In this document: piece by piece, positions 28,600 to 42,190 of the stretch
Layout of the letters: each line of letters opens with the position of its first letter
How positions within the stretch are numbered: the stretch's first letter is position 1
The notes under the pieces: generated by a model
What the model saw: only the letters and a program-made list of their open reading frames with translations
Told to the model about the DNA's origin: nothing
Database searches by the model: none
NCBI GenBank assembly: GCA_038501195.1
Contig: JBBPUQ010000010.1
Location: forward strand, 2,230,001-2,294,000
Origin: Nemania diffusa
Taxonomy: Eukaryota; Ascomycota; Sordariomycetes; Xylariales; Xylariaceae
Direction: 5' to 3'
Length of the DNA: 64,000 nucleotides
Program-made: the position numbers and the translations under genes

Positions 28600-31080
28600 T
28601 GTTAATATTTTATAATTTTATATTTTTTAAAATAATATAATATTAATTTTAAATAATTTTTTTAATATTGTTTTTAATTTAATTTAATATTTATATATAA
28701 ATTAAAATTTTATATATATTATTAATAATATAATTAATAGTTTTAATATATAAATAGTTTTTTATAAAATTATATTATTAATTTATTAATATATTTATAT
28801 ATTTAATATTTTAATATTTTATTTAAAATTTATTAAATATTAATAATAATTATTAAATTATATAGTATTTTTAATTATAATTTAAAAATAATATATTATA
28901 AAAAAAAAAAACTGTTATTTATTTATTAAAATATTTAAATATTAATATTATTTAATATATTTAAAAATAAAAATTAAATTATTATTAATTTATAATTTTA
29001 TAATTATAAATTTATTAAAATTATTTTTAATATATATTAAATATTAAATATATATAAATATTTTTATATTTTAATTTATTATAATAATATTTATAATATA
29101 TATTAAATTAATATATTTTTAATATATATAATATATATAATAATTATATTATTTTAAATAAATTATTTATTTAATATTAAAATTTAATATAATAATAATA
29201 GTAATATTAAATTAAATTATTAATATTTATATTAAATTTAAAATTTTATTATTATTTTTATAATTTTATATAATTAAAATTTAATTATTACTTTTTAATA
29301 AATATAAATAGTTTTTTTTAATTTAGTTTTATATTAAAGTTATAATTATTTAATATTTTAAACTTTTTTATATAAATTTATTTTTTTATATAATAAATTA
29401 ATTATAATATTATGTTTTTTAATTATAAAAACTTTATTTATTTTAAATTTATTTAATTTAATTAATATTAATTTTTATATAAATATTATTAAATATTTTT
29501 AAATAAAAAAATTTATTATAATTAATTATAAAAATTATTTTAAAAATTAATAAATTAAATATAATATTATTTAATTTAATATTATTATTTAAAAATTTTA
29601 TAAATGTTTATATTATTTTTTTTTATATATAATAATATATTATTATAAAATTTATATTAAAGTTATATATAATATAATTAAATAGTTTTTAAAATATTAA
29701 ATTTTAATAATAATATAATATATTTTAAATAATATTTAAAAAAAAAAACTTTATAAAATTAATTATTAAATATAAAATATTAATTTTAAATATTTAATTA
29801 TTTATAATAATTTTATAATTTTTTATTTTATAAAATAACTTTTAATTTTTAATTAATTAATATTAAAATAATTAAATAATAAATTTATATTTTATAATAA
29901 TTATTTAAATAAAATTTAATTAATTTAATTATAATTAAAATAATTATTATTTAAATATATTTTATTTATATTAAAATAAATATATATAAAATTTTAATTT
30001 TAATTATATGTTATAATATATTAATTATTTTTTAAAAATATTATAAAATATTAATATTTAATTTTATATATATATATATTATTTATAATAAAAATATAAT
30101 TAATATATTAAAATATTAATTTTTTTTATTTTTTTCTTTTATTATTTAATTTATTATTTAATTTATTATTTTATAATAAATTTATTTTATTTTTAATTTT
30201 AAAATTTTTTTTATTAAATATTTATACTATAATTTATAAATTAAAAAATAATATATTAATTATAAATTTTTAATTAATTAAAAAAACTTTAAATTAAAAT
30301 ATATTAAAATAAAATTATATAATAATTAAACTATTTAATATATATTATATAAATTATAATTTATTAATTAAAAATTTAAAAATTTTAAATATTATTTTTA
30401 TTAAATTGTTTTTTTATTTAAATAAAAATAAAAATAATTTAATTTATATAATATTAATTATAATTAATTATTTAAATTAAATATTTATTAAATATTATAT
30501 AAACTTTATTTTATTTAATTTATAATTTAAAAAAATATTATATTATAATATTTTTAATATTTTTATAAATTTAATATATTTAAATATTTAAATATTATTA
30601 ATTATAATATTATTATTTTTTTATATATAATTATTTATTTTTATATATATATTATTTAATAATATATATAAATTTGTTTTTAATTATTTAATTTTAAATA
30701 TATTTATAAATTATTTATTTTTAATATTTAATTTTATAATATTTTTAATATATTAATAATATTAATAATAATATTTTAAATTAATTTAATTATATTTTTA
30801 TAATTAAATTTATTTTTATTATATAAAGTTATTAATTTATTAATTTATATTTATTATTATTATTTTAAATATAAATAATAATAAATATAAAAATAATTAA
30901 AATAATTAAAATAATAACTTAATAATATATTATAAAAATTATTTTTAATTATAATTAATTTATATTTATATTTTATAATTATTAATTAATATTAATAAAA
31001 TATTATATATATATATATATATATAATTTATAAATTTTATAAATATTAATAAATTATATTATATTTTTTTTATTAAAATT
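28600..31080. mobile_element. shrunken second copy of the 5.8-kb element
   Basis: The segment from about 28,620 parallels 21,420 onward (shared AATATAATATTAATT and TAATAATATAATTAATAGTTTT). About 30,341-30,500 parallels 24,967-25,140. About 30,960-31,080 parallels the right direct repeat but lacks roughly its central 125 bp. The order is kept while about half the length is gone, so this is the same element with many deletions, in the same orientation. Confidence 0.6.
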
Positions 31081-33120
31081 ATTATATTTTATATATTATA
31101 TATTATATATATTTCAAAAAAATTCAAAAATTATATAATTAATAATTATTATAATATTATTTTTAAAAAATATAAATATTATAAAATAATTAAAATTAAT
31201 AAATAATTAAATTAATATTATTATATTATTATTTTTTAATTTAATTTATATAAATATATTTAAATATATATAATTAAAGTTTTATTAATATATATAAATA
31301 AAATTTATATATTTATATATTAATATAAAAAATAAAAAATTAAATATATATTTAAATTTTATAAATTATTTTAATTATTTATATATATAATTTTAATAAT
31401 AATTATATATATTAAAAACTTTAAAATATAAACTTAATAATAATATTATATAATTAAATAATATAAAAATATTTATTAATTAATAAAAAATTATAAATAA
31501 ATTTATAAAATTATTATAAAAACAATATAAAAAAATATAAATATTTTAATATTTTGAAAAATTAAATTGTTTTATTATGAATATTAATTATAAAATTAAT
31601 ATAAATATTTTATTAATATATAAAACTTAAAATCAAATTTAATTTTAAATTTATATTTTATATTAAAAAAAATTAATTATAAAAATAAATGAATTAATTG
31701 ATTATATTAAATAATTTTATATATTTTTTAAAATTAATAATATTTTATTTATAAATTAATTAATATATATAAAATAATAACAATATTATAAAATATTAAT
31801 AAATTAAAAATTTAAAATAAATATTTTAAATTTATTTATTATTAATAAATAATAATATTATAATAATAAAACTTTATTTAAATTTAAAATATTATAAAAA
31901 GAAAATATTAATAATATAATTTAATTTTTATATAATAAAATTAATATATTTATTATATTTAAAATTATTTATTTATATATATTATTTAAAATATTATTAA
32001 AATAATAATTATATTTTTATTTATATTAAATATAAATATATATTATAATATTATTATATTAATTATAATTTATTAATTAATTTATTTATATTATATTTTA
32101 ATATTTTTAATTTTTATTATATAAATAATTTTTTATAATATTATATTAATTATATTTTATAATTAATTTTTATTTTATTTTATTTTTATAAATATTAATA
32201 TTTATAATTATTAATATATTTTATTTAAAAAATTAAAAATTTAATAATTTAATTTTTTATATTAATATATAATTTAAAATATAAATTAAATTATTATTTT
32301 TTTATATTATAAAGTTATTATAACTTTATAATAATAATATAATTAAATTAATATATTATATTAATTATAATTTTTTATAATATTTAATATAAAATATAAT
32401 TTAAACTTTAATATTATAAATAATAAATTATAAAATTTAATTATTTAATTTAAAATATTTATAATTATTTATTAAATTATATTTATTAAAATTAAATTAA
32501 ATTAAACTTTAAAAATTAAATAATTTAAAATAAAATATTTATATATAAAAATAATTATTTAATAATTTATTTATTATTAATTATAATTTATAAATTAAAT
32601 TATATTTAATTTTTATATTAAATTTAAAACATTTAAATAATTAAATTAATAATTAAAATTTTTAAACTTTTTTTATAATATATAATTATATTTTATTATA
32701 ATAATAAAAATAAAATAAATATATTTAATATATAAATTTTAATTAATTTAATTATAATATAAATTATTTTAATTATAAAATTAATATTTTATAAATATTA
32801 TTATTATATTAAAACTTTTAATTATTTTTTTAATTTAAAATAAATATATTATATTTTTTATAAAATATATTTATTTATTTTATAATATATAATTAAATAT
32901 TAATTTTATATTTATATTTTGTTTTTTATATAAATATTTGTTTATTTTTTTTAAATAATTAATATAGCTTTAAATAAAAGCTTTTTTTTAAAAGAATTTA
33001 TATTTATTTAATAATAAATTAAATATTAATTTATAATAATTATTTATTTATAATATAAAATATTAAAATATAAATATATTAAAATATATTTATATAATGT
33101 TTATATAAAATAATATTTTT
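31081..33120. other. AT desert, no gene
   Basis: No feature recognised. It ends in TTTTT (33116-33120), the left target-site duplication of gypsy copy B. Confidence 0.6.
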
Positions 33121-33357
33121 AGTTATAAATTAGTTAATACTAGTTTAACTACTTAAATAAATTAAGTAGCTCTATTATATAGCTAAATAAATAACTCTAT
33201 TTATTGCTGCTTTAAACCGCTTTGTATATGTATACATAAGCAATTTTTTCGCAGAAAAATTCCTAACTTTTTTTTTTTTTTTTTTATTTGTAGATTTTTT
33301 ATATAATATAGCTTTATTTGTTTAAAGCTCTGTTTTTTTTGTAAGCTTTATATAACA
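33121..33357 (+). repeat. 5' LTR of gypsy copy B
   Basis: 237 bp, the reverse complement of the copy A LTRs. Starts AGTTATAAATTAG; the terminal CAACA is here TAACA. Confidence 0.92.
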
Positions 33358-35051
33358 ATTTATAAATTATTTATATTTACAAAGTATAAAAACTGCTTTT
33401 AAATATTTTTTATAAAAAAACTAAACTATAACTAATTGTTATAATAGTATTAATATTTAAAAAGTGTGCTGTTTTTAAGCAGCAAGTTAAAAAATAAGTT
33501 AATTTAACTTTTAATAAATTACAACTATTTGTAATTATAAGTAATAAACAGCTTTTTTTAACTTTTTATATAAAAACTAATGTTTAAATATATTTTAAAA
33601 AATTTAGCTAAAACGTTTTAATTACTATAAAAGCTAAAAATAACAATAAGCTAGTTATTTTAGCTTTTTTAATAAAAAGCTTTTAAAACTAAATATAAAA
33701 CTTTTTTTTTATATATAAATATTATGCTTTAAATTAAAAAAACTTTTTTTAAAAAATTAACTATTTGTTAAAAAAATATGTTACTGAATTATATAAGCTT
33801 AACAAAATCGCTTTTTTTTTTATTTCTATTATTTTATTAAAAAAAGCAATTTAGTTTAAATTTAACAAACTAATTAACAAAAATGTTTTTGCTAACTTAA
33901 TTAAACATTTTAACGTTTTATTTTAAAAAATAAAAATTAAATCTTTAATAATAATAATATATTAATAACAAATTAAAAACTTATATAATTTAGTTATACT
34001 GTTTATTTAATATATAAAAACTTTTGTTAATTAAATTAAAAAGTTTAGCAAAATTATAGTTAATAAAAAAAAACAACTAAACTGTTTAATAAAAAACAAT
34101 AAAAAAAAACCTATTTTTAATTTTTATTTTAAATAAATTATTAACTATTTATTTTAAAAGTTAAAAGTAGTTATTACTAAATATAACTATATTTAAAAAC
34201 TATTAAATAAAACTAACTAGTATGTTGTTAATTTATTTTTTTATAAAAGTAATATTTTAAAATTTATTTAAACAAATAAAAAATTTTGTAAATTAGCTAA
34301 AATATTTATATTTGTTTTTTATAACAACAAAAATAAAAACAATATTAAATTTAAAATATAGCTGTATGCTATAAAAAGTTAACTAATTGTTAACAAAAAT
34401 TAGTTTGTTAATAATATTATAAAAATAACTAATATTAAAGCTTATATTAATAATAAAGTTGCTAAACATTTACTTTTATATTTAATTAAAAGTTATTTTA
34501 ATTAATTAATTACTGTTAAAACACTTTTTAACTATTTAAAAAAAAGCTACAAAAATATAAATGCTAATAAAAAGTTTAAATTAAAATAAAAGTTTTTTAA
34601 TTTTAATAATTATACTTTAGCTATTTTTTTTAATTTTAAAATTAATTTTGTTTAATTAATTAAAAAAACCAAATTAAAAAAAAAGAAATAAAAAAAGCAT
34701 TTTAAAAACAAGTTGTTTAACAAGCTATTAAATATTTTTTTTGCTTATTTAAATAATAATGTTTTTTTTAACTAATATATCAAGCTTTATATTTAATTAG
34801 TTTATTAAATATATATAAGTAACAAAAAATATAATATTAAATATAAAATTAACTAGTTAATTTTTTTTAGCAATATAAATAAGTTTAATTAACAAATTAT
34901 ATATAATAATACTAATAATATTTTAAATAATATTATTAATAATAAAAACAATAATATTAAAACTAATAACAATAATATTAAAATTTTAATAACTTAAAAT
35001 TACAATATTTTAAACAATTTTAAACTGTTAAAACTAGCAAAAAAAAGCAAG

Positions 35052-35093
35052 TGTTTTAACTGCTAACAAAAAAAACATGTTTCAAAAAACTGC
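35052..35093 (+). pseudogene. gag CCHC zinc knuckle remnant (copy B)
   Basis: Reads CFNC-stop-QKKHVSKNC, with C-x2-C-x4-H-x4-C spacing. The in-frame TAA fits a mutated CAA. It matches the copy A motif at 5867-5908. Confidence 0.9.
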
Positions 35094-35263
35094 TTTTTAA
35101 ATAGTGCTAAAAAAAAAGCATGCTTGTAAAACATTATAACTATATTTGTTAGTTTTTGCAACAAAGTAAAAGCTTTAAAAAATACTGCTATAAAAAAAAT
35201 TGAAAAAAATAAAGTATTAAAAAAGTAGCTCTAAATAAACTAAACTTTTATTTAAAAAAAATA

Positions 35264-35476
35264 TTGCAAAAAAATCATATAAATAACAAACTAAACTTAA
35301 TAAACAAATATTTAAAAAAACAACTTTTATTATATATATATATTATAAGCAGCAATAAACTTTCGTTAATTATTAAAAACTTTTTTAAAAATATAAAAGC
35401 AGATATATATATAAGTATAAATATATTATTTGCGAAAAAAATTGTAAAAGTATTAAATTTTTTTATAATTACTTAA
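35264..35476 (+). pseudogene. retropepsin (protease) remnant of gypsy copy B
   Basis: A 70-codon stretch open on the element's coding strand, between the gag zinc knuckle and RT, which is where the gypsy protease sits. Residues 43-47 (35390-35404) read NIKAD; each of the first three codons is one or two C-to-T or G-to-A steps from the aspartic protease active-site motif D-T-G-A-D. The following residues YISINILFAKKIVKVL fit the strand and helix after that motif. The catalytic Asp is lost, so no activity is possible. Identification rests on position plus this mutated motif. Confidence 0.7.
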
Positions 35477-36402
35477 TTTTGCTTTTAATTAATTTTTAAA
35501 TATAATAGCAAAAAAAAACAAAGTATTAAAACTATTTTATTAATATTTTTATAAATATAAAAAAAAAGTTTTAAAAATATATTTTTAGCAGTAATATTTT
35601 TTTAAGTTTATAAAATAATTATTAAAAAACTTTAGTTTTAAAAACATAATATATTTTTTAACTGTTAAAAGTATAAACTAGTATTTTTATTTAGTTATTT
35701 TTTTAATTAATACTTTAATTAAAACTTAAGTATAAATTAAGCAAAAATATAGTTTATAAACTTTAAGTACTAATTAAATATTAACTATTAAAATACAAAG
35801 TTTTTTAAAAAAAAAAAACAATAACTACATTAGTAAAAAAATATTAAAAAAAGTCAAACAGTATTTTAAATTTTAATTATTAAACAATTTAACTTTACTA
35901 AAAAAAATATTGCTAAAATATAATGCAATTTAAACAACAATTTGATTTTTTTTATAAAACTAAAACAAAAAAAAATCTAAAAAAAAAACAAAAAAATTAC
36001 TTTGCAATAAAAAACTAACAGTTTAAGTTTTTATAAAATATAAAAAAACAAACTAAAATAGTATAAAACTAAGCTTTTAATAAAATTAGCTAATATTATT
36101 GCAGCTGCTTTTAATATATTAGTTTTATGTAATAATTTTGCACAAAAAGTATAAATTATTACTATTTATAAAATTAATAAGTTTATTAAAAACAAAAAAA
36201 AAGCTTTTTTTAACAAAAAAAAAAAAAACTTTTATATAAAAATTTTACAAATAATTTTTAAAAAATATTATAACTTACTATATATATTTAATAAAATAAA
36301 CTTTAATACTTTTTTACTTTATTAGTTTAAAGTAAATTATAAAATAAAGTTTTTTAAAAATAAAATTTCTAATAATTTTTAATATAGCTTTTTGTATAAA
36401 AT

Positions 36403-37130
36403 ATTATTAAATAAATTAAAAACAGTTTATAAATATTTAGTTAATAATTTATAAAAAAAATTTATTAAGTTTAACAATATATTTTATATTTTTTTAATAT
36501 TGTTTATAAAAAAACTAGAAAAAAAGTTAAAATTTTATATAAACTATTAAAAACTTAACAAATTAACAAAAAAAAACTAATATTTTTTACTTTTAATTAA
36601 AAAAACATTGTTATAACTTTTTAAAACTAATATATTTATTAAATTAAATATAAAATAAACATTTAATTAAATATATATAAAACTTAAATAAAAAAACTTA
36701 ACAACTTTTTATATATGTTATAAGTTTTTTAAATATAAAATATTTCTATTTAGTTTAATTAATAGTTTTATTATGTTTTAAAAATATATTAATAATATAT
36801 TGTTTAATTATTTGAATAATTTCTGCAATATATATATAAATAATATTTTTATTTATTTGATTAACTTAAAAAATTATTAAAAATATATATAATTAGTACT
36901 ATAACAATTATATACTATTAAATTTTAAATAAACTTAAAAAAGTTTAAATTTTATATTATAAAAACTAAATTTTTAAAATATATTATTAATACAAACAAT
37001 ATTTAAATTAATTTAGCTAAAATAAAAGTAATAAAAAACTAGGAATTTTTTACAACTATAAAAAGTATGTAGTTTTTTCTAAGATTTTATAACTTTTATA
37101 AAAAGTTCGTAAAAAACTATAGTTAAATTA
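36403..37130 (+). pseudogene. gypsy reverse transcriptase remnant (copy B)
   Basis: The finger region (36403-36657) aligns with the open stretch of copy A. At 36833 the frame reads YINNIFIY after LNNFCNI, matching the gypsy LDDFC-x2-YIDDIFIY palm motif with Asp to Asn changes. Further down, about 36,940-37,128, KTKFLKYIINTNNI, then INLAKIKVIKN and FYNFYKKFVKNYS follow the RT thumb and connection typical of Ty3/gypsy. In-frame TAA and TAG interrupt it repeatedly. Confidence 0.9.
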
Positions 37131-37276
37131 TTAAACTTATAATATAATTAACAAAAAAAAAAATAGCTTTTTTATAAACTAACAAATATAATTAAATATT
37201 TTTATAATTAAAAAAAGCTTTTATATTTTATTTAATATTATAATATTATAAATATAGCTTACTTATTAAAATTAAA

Positions 37277-37640
37277 ACCGACATTTTTAATAGTATAGCT
37301 ATAAAAGTTTTATTTTAAAAATATAAAAATAACTAATACTTAATTATATATTATTTTAAAACTTTATATAATATTAAATTAAACTATAAAATTTTTAATA
37401 AAAAAATATTTGCAGTATTTTTAGCTTTTAAAAAATAGCAACTTAAATTAATTAGTAATTATACTAAGTTATTTTTAATAATAACTAATTATTAAATTTT
37501 AAAACATTTTAATTAAAAATAATATTTAAATTTGCAATAAATAAAATAAATAAAGCTGTTTATAAAATATAATTTTTATATTATTTACTGCTTTAAAAAA
37601 AAAAATATATTAGTTAATGTTTTAACAAAAAAACACAAAA
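37277..37640 (+). pseudogene. gypsy RNase H remnant (copy B)
   Basis: Begins TDIFNSIAIKVL, corresponding to the TDAS-x3-[IL]-x-[AG]-VL start of gypsy RNase H with the first catalytic Asp kept. It is followed by NYKIFNKKIFAVFLAFKK, the NYEI-x-DKELLAV-x2-AF helix with Asp and Glu converted to Asn and Lys. It ends near NILVNVLTKK, the N-x2-ADALS/TR end. Order and spacing are intact; stops are frequent. Confidence 0.88.
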
Positions 37641-38811
37641 ACTTTATTATATAAAAAAAAAAAAAAAAAGCATAAAAATACTTAATAATTTTTTAATTAA
37701 TAAATAATATTATTTATAACATATTTATATAAATAATATATTAAATTAAATTATTTGTTATAAAGTTACAAAAAAATATAAAAGCTTTATTAAACTTTTA
37801 ATTAATTATAAAAATACTTAAAAAAAACAAAAAAAACTTTAGTATAAAAATTTATTATAAAAAAACCTTTTTTAATAATAATAACTTATAACAATTAATT
37901 AATAGTTTAATTATTTATAATAAAAAACTTATAGTTTTTAACTTTTTATATTTATATATATAGCTTATTTAAAAAATATATAATAAAATATTTACTGTAT
38001 ATTTAAAAAAAAAAAAAACATATAAGTTTTTTATAAAATGCTATTAATAGCTTAAACTTAAAAAAAACTATAATATATATGTTTTTAATTATATAAAATG
38101 TTATTTTGTAAAAGTTTTATATAATAAAATGTTTAACAAGCTTATTTTTTTTTTTATTTTAAACTGTATTTAAAAATATTTAGTTATAAATTTTAAACAA
38201 ATGTTTAAAAACAAACATAGTTATAACAACATATTAATTATAATAAACTGTTTAAAAAAAAAAGCTTAAACTATATTATATATTATATAAATAACTGTAA
38301 AAAATGCTATATAAATATATTATAAAAGTTTTTTTTAAATTTTTAAAATATTAATTATAATAACTTTTAATAAAAAGCTTTAATTTATATTTGTTTTTAT
38401 AAATAAATTATACAAAATTATAAAAATTTAATATATTTTAGTGTTTATAAATTATTATAAAATTATAAAACAAACTAAAATTATAAATAAATATTTAAAT
38501 TAGCAACTTTAGTTTTATATTAGCTATTATTAAAATAATTAGTTTAAACAAATTTTAGTTATAAATTATATACAAATATTATTATTTTACAAATTTATTA
38601 AACTGTTTTTTTACAAAGTTGAAATAAATTTTTTAATGCTATTTTATTTCAACTAAAAAAATTATACAGTTTAAAAAAAACTAAAAGATTTATTAATAGC
38701 TAAAAAAACATTACAACTTAAAACTTAAAACAAAACATAAAAAATTATATAATTTATAAACTTTATTAAAAAAAAACTAAAATATATATAACATTATATA
38801 ATTATATAAAT

Positions 38812-38864
38812 TAACAAAAAGTATTAAAACTTCGACTTTAATATAAGCAACTATATATTTATAT
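38812..38864 (+). pseudogene. integrase C-terminal remnant (copy B)
   Basis: Reads INKKY-stop-NFDFNISNYIFIL, the pattern of the gypsy integrase C-terminal segment (N-x-[KR]-R-x3-[FV]-x-[FV]-G-D-x-V-[FW]-L). Its place after RNase H establishes the Ty3/gypsy order. I could not confidently read the catalytic core between 37,800 and 38,600. Confidence 0.72.
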
Positions 38865-39595
38865 TAAAAAAACAGCAATTTTAAATAATTAATAAACTTT
38901 TAAATAAATTTAATTATTTAATAATATAACAAATATATAAAATTTTAAAAAAAAATAATAATATATTTATACTACAAGTTTTTTTATTTTAAAAAACTAT
39001 AAACTAATATTATATTAACTAGTTGTAAAAATACTTTAACAATTTATTAATAAGTTAAAAAAACAATAACTTTAAAAACAAAATATTTAAAATTAAAAGT
39101 AAAAAAAAATTTAAAATAAAAAAAATATATATAATATATTTATATTATTAAAAACTATAGTATTAAATTGATTAAAAAAGCTAAAATATTAATAACAAGT
39201 AGTATTATATTAAAAACTTTTAAAATAATTTTATATTATTAAAAAAGTTTTATAATAATAATTTAAATATAATAAAACTACTGTTAAAATTAAAAAATTA
39301 GCTATAAGTAATTTAAAACAATATAGTTAAAAAATTTTATAAAAACAACAACTTATTAACTTTACAAAAAAAAAAGAAAACATATAAAAAATATATTTAA
39401 AATGCAATATTAGCAAAAAGCAACAATATTAATATATAAAAAAACTATATTATAATTTAAAAAAAAAAAAGCTTAGCAATTAATAATATAATAAATATTT
39501 AAAGCAATTTTTTTTTTTGCTAAAAAGCAGTTAATTAAAGTTTATATATTTAATTTTTATAACTTACAAACAAGTTATTTTTTTAAAAAAAAAAT

Positions 39596-39832
39596 AGTTA
39601 CAAATTAGTTAGTACTAGTTTAATTATTTAAATAAATTAAGTAGTTTTATTATATAGCTAAATAAATAATTTTACTTATTGCTGCTTTAGATTGTTTTAT
39701 ATATATATATATAAGCAATTTTTTCGCAGAAAAATTCTTAACTTTTTTTTTTTTTTTTTTATTTGTAGATTTTTCGTATAATATAGCTTTATTTGCTTAA
39801 AGCTCTGCTTTTTTTATAAGCTTTATGCAACA
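39596..39832 (+). repeat. 3' LTR of gypsy copy B
   Basis: 237 bp; starts AGTTACAAATTAG and ends GCAACA, followed by the TTTTT target duplication. Confidence 0.92.
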
Positions 39833-39837
39833 TTTTT

Positions 39838-40269
39838 TAATAAATAATTATTTTTAAAATATATTATTAAAAATAAAATTTATTTATTATATTTTATAAT
39901 ATTTTTAAAATTAGTATTTTTTAAAAATATATTTATAATATTTTTATTTTAAATAAATATAATTTAATAATTTTATTAATTTATATTTATTTTTAAAATT
40001 TATTAATTAATATTTATATATTTATAATTATAATATTAAATAAATAATATATATTTAAAATTTTAATTAATTATTTATATTTATATATATTATTAATTTA
40101 TATTAAAAATATTTTAAAACTATTATATTTTTATAATAATTATAATAATATATTTGTTATATTTAATTTTTAATTAAAATTATTTAAATTTTTTTAAATT
40201 TAAAAATTATTAATTTATTTTTATAAAATTTATTATATATAACAAAATTTATAAAAAAACTTATTAATA
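39838..40269. other. AT desert, no gene
   Basis: Spacer between gypsy copy B and the long microsatellite. Nothing recognised. Confidence 0.6.
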
Positions 40270-41590
40270 TTAAATATATTTATTATTTATTATTTAGTAT
40301 TTATTATTTATTATTTATTATTTATTATTTATTATTTATTATTTATTATTTATTATTTATTATTTATTATTTATTATTTATTATTTATTATTTATTATTT
40401 ATTATTTATTATTTATTATTTATTATTTATTATTTATTATTTATTATTTATTATTTATTATTATTATTATTATTATTATTTATTTATTATATTTATTTAT
40501 TATTATTTATTTATTATTATTATTTTTATTATTATTATATTTATTATTATTTATTATTTATTATTATTTATTATTTATTATTATTTTTATTATTATTATA
40601 TTTATTATTATTTATTATTTATTATTTATTATTTATTATTTATTATTTATTATTATATTTATTATTATTTATTATTTATTATTTATTATTTATTATTTAT
40701 TATTTATTATTTATTATTTATTATTTATTATTTATTATTTATTATTTATTATTTATTATTTATTATTTATTATTTATTATTTATTATTTATTATTTATTA
40801 TTATTATTTTTATTATTATTATATTTTTTATTATTTATTATTTATTATTATTTATTTATTATATTTATTTATTATTATTTATTTATTATTATTATTTTTA
40901 TTATTATTATATTTTTTATTATTTATTATTTATTATTATTTATTTATTATTATTTATTATTTATTATTTATTATTATTTATTTATTATTATTTATTATTT
41001 ATTATTTATTATTATTTATTTATTATATTTATTTATTATTATTATTTATTTTATTTTTTATTATTTTTTATTATTTATTATTATTTATTTATTATATTTA
41101 TTTATTATTATTATTTATTTATTATTATTATATTTATTATTATTATATTTATTATTATTTATTAATTATTATTATTTATTTATTATTATTATATTTATTA
41201 TTATTTATTATTATTATATTTATTATTATTTATTAATTATTATTATTTATTTATTATTATTATATTTATTATTATTTATTTATTATTATTATTTATTTAT
41301 TATTATTATATTTATTATTATTATATTTATTATTATTTATTAATTATTATTATTTATTTATTATTATTATATTTATTATTATTTATTAATTATTATTATT
41401 TATTTATTATTATTATATTTATTATTATTTATTAATTATTATTATTTATTTATTATTATTATATTTATTATTATTTATTAATTATTATTATTTATTTATT
41501 ATTATTATATTTATTATTATTTATTAATTATTATTATTTATTTATTATTATTTATTTATTATATTTATTTATTATTTATTAATATTTAAT
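40270..41590. repeat. 1.3-kb TATTATT / TTA microsatellite
   Basis: The first about 200 bp and 40,610-40,800 are nearly perfect 7-base TATTATT repeats. They pass into TTA triplet runs and mixed arrays. T and A are strongly strand-biased, so this is polypyrimidine-like on one strand. It contains no C and only one G (near 40,298). Confidence 0.92.
41341..41570. repeat. 46-bp minisatellite within the TTA tract
   Basis: The unit starting TAATTATTATTATTTATTTA repeats exactly every 46 bases at 41341, 41387, 41433, 41479 and 41525. Degraded copies lie upstream, from about 41,160. This is higher-order amplification built from the simpler repeat. Confidence 0.85.
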
Positions 41591-41859
41591 ATTATTTTAA
41601 AATTTTTTAATAAAATTTTAATAAATTTATTTTTAAAAAAACAATAAAAATGTTTTATTAAAATTATTACTAAAGTAATTAATATATAATAATATATATT
41701 TAATATTTACAAGTTTAATTTTATAAAATTTATAAATTAAATATAAAATATAGTTAAAATAATTTAAAAATAAAAAAATATATTATAATTTTAAAACTTT
41801 ATATTAAAAAGTTTTAATTATTAAACAAATATATTGTTACAAACTTTATACTTTAATTT

Positions 41860-42190
41860 TTGTTTTTATTAATAAAACATTTATTTATTTTGTAGTTTTT
41901 TTTACTGCTTATTTTTTGTTTAAAATATTATTAAAGCGTTTATAATTAAAGTTGCATATATTAGTTACAAATATATTTAATATATTTAAAGCTTTTTGCA
42001 ATAATAGCAGTTTATTTAAACTATTAAATTTTTAATTAAATAAACTACAAGCTTTTTTATTTATTATTTTTTTTTAATAGTTTAATTTAATCAAGTTTAA
42101 TTTACTGTAATTATTTATAACAAACAAAGCTGCAGCTGCTTTAAAATAGCTTGTATAAATTTCAATAAAATTAAATTTACTAATATTTGT
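41860..42190 (-). pseudogene. eroded coding remnant of unknown repeat protein
   Basis: On the minus strand about 105 codons show protein-like composition (FIEIYTSYFKAAAALFVINN, later NIFVTNICNFNYKRFNNIL). The stops inside the readable stretch, about four, are all TAA, the codon expected from mutated CAA. Family not recognised; a transposase or other transposon protein is a guess. Confidence 0.35.

Larger units (their letters stand above)
33121..39832 (+). mobile_element. RIP-degraded Ty3/gypsy LTR retrotransposon, copy B
   Basis: A 6,712-bp element with 237-bp LTRs at 33121-33357 and 39596-39832, flanked by TTTTT on both sides (33116-33120, 39833-39837). Plus-strand motifs occur in the order zinc knuckle (35052-35093), retropepsin (35390-35404), RT (36403-37130), RNase H (37277-37640) and integrase C-terminal module (38812-38864). 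RT and RNase H before integrase is the Ty3/gypsy order. Frames are full of TAA/TAG. It is the same family as copy A but in opposite orientation, so the two 5' ends face each other across 25 kb of older desert. A poly-A tract precedes the 3' LTR at about 39,582-39,594. Confidence 0.93.

Noticed and set aside
40270..41590. CRISPR-like array
   Set aside because: Units are contiguous simple repeats without unique spacers.
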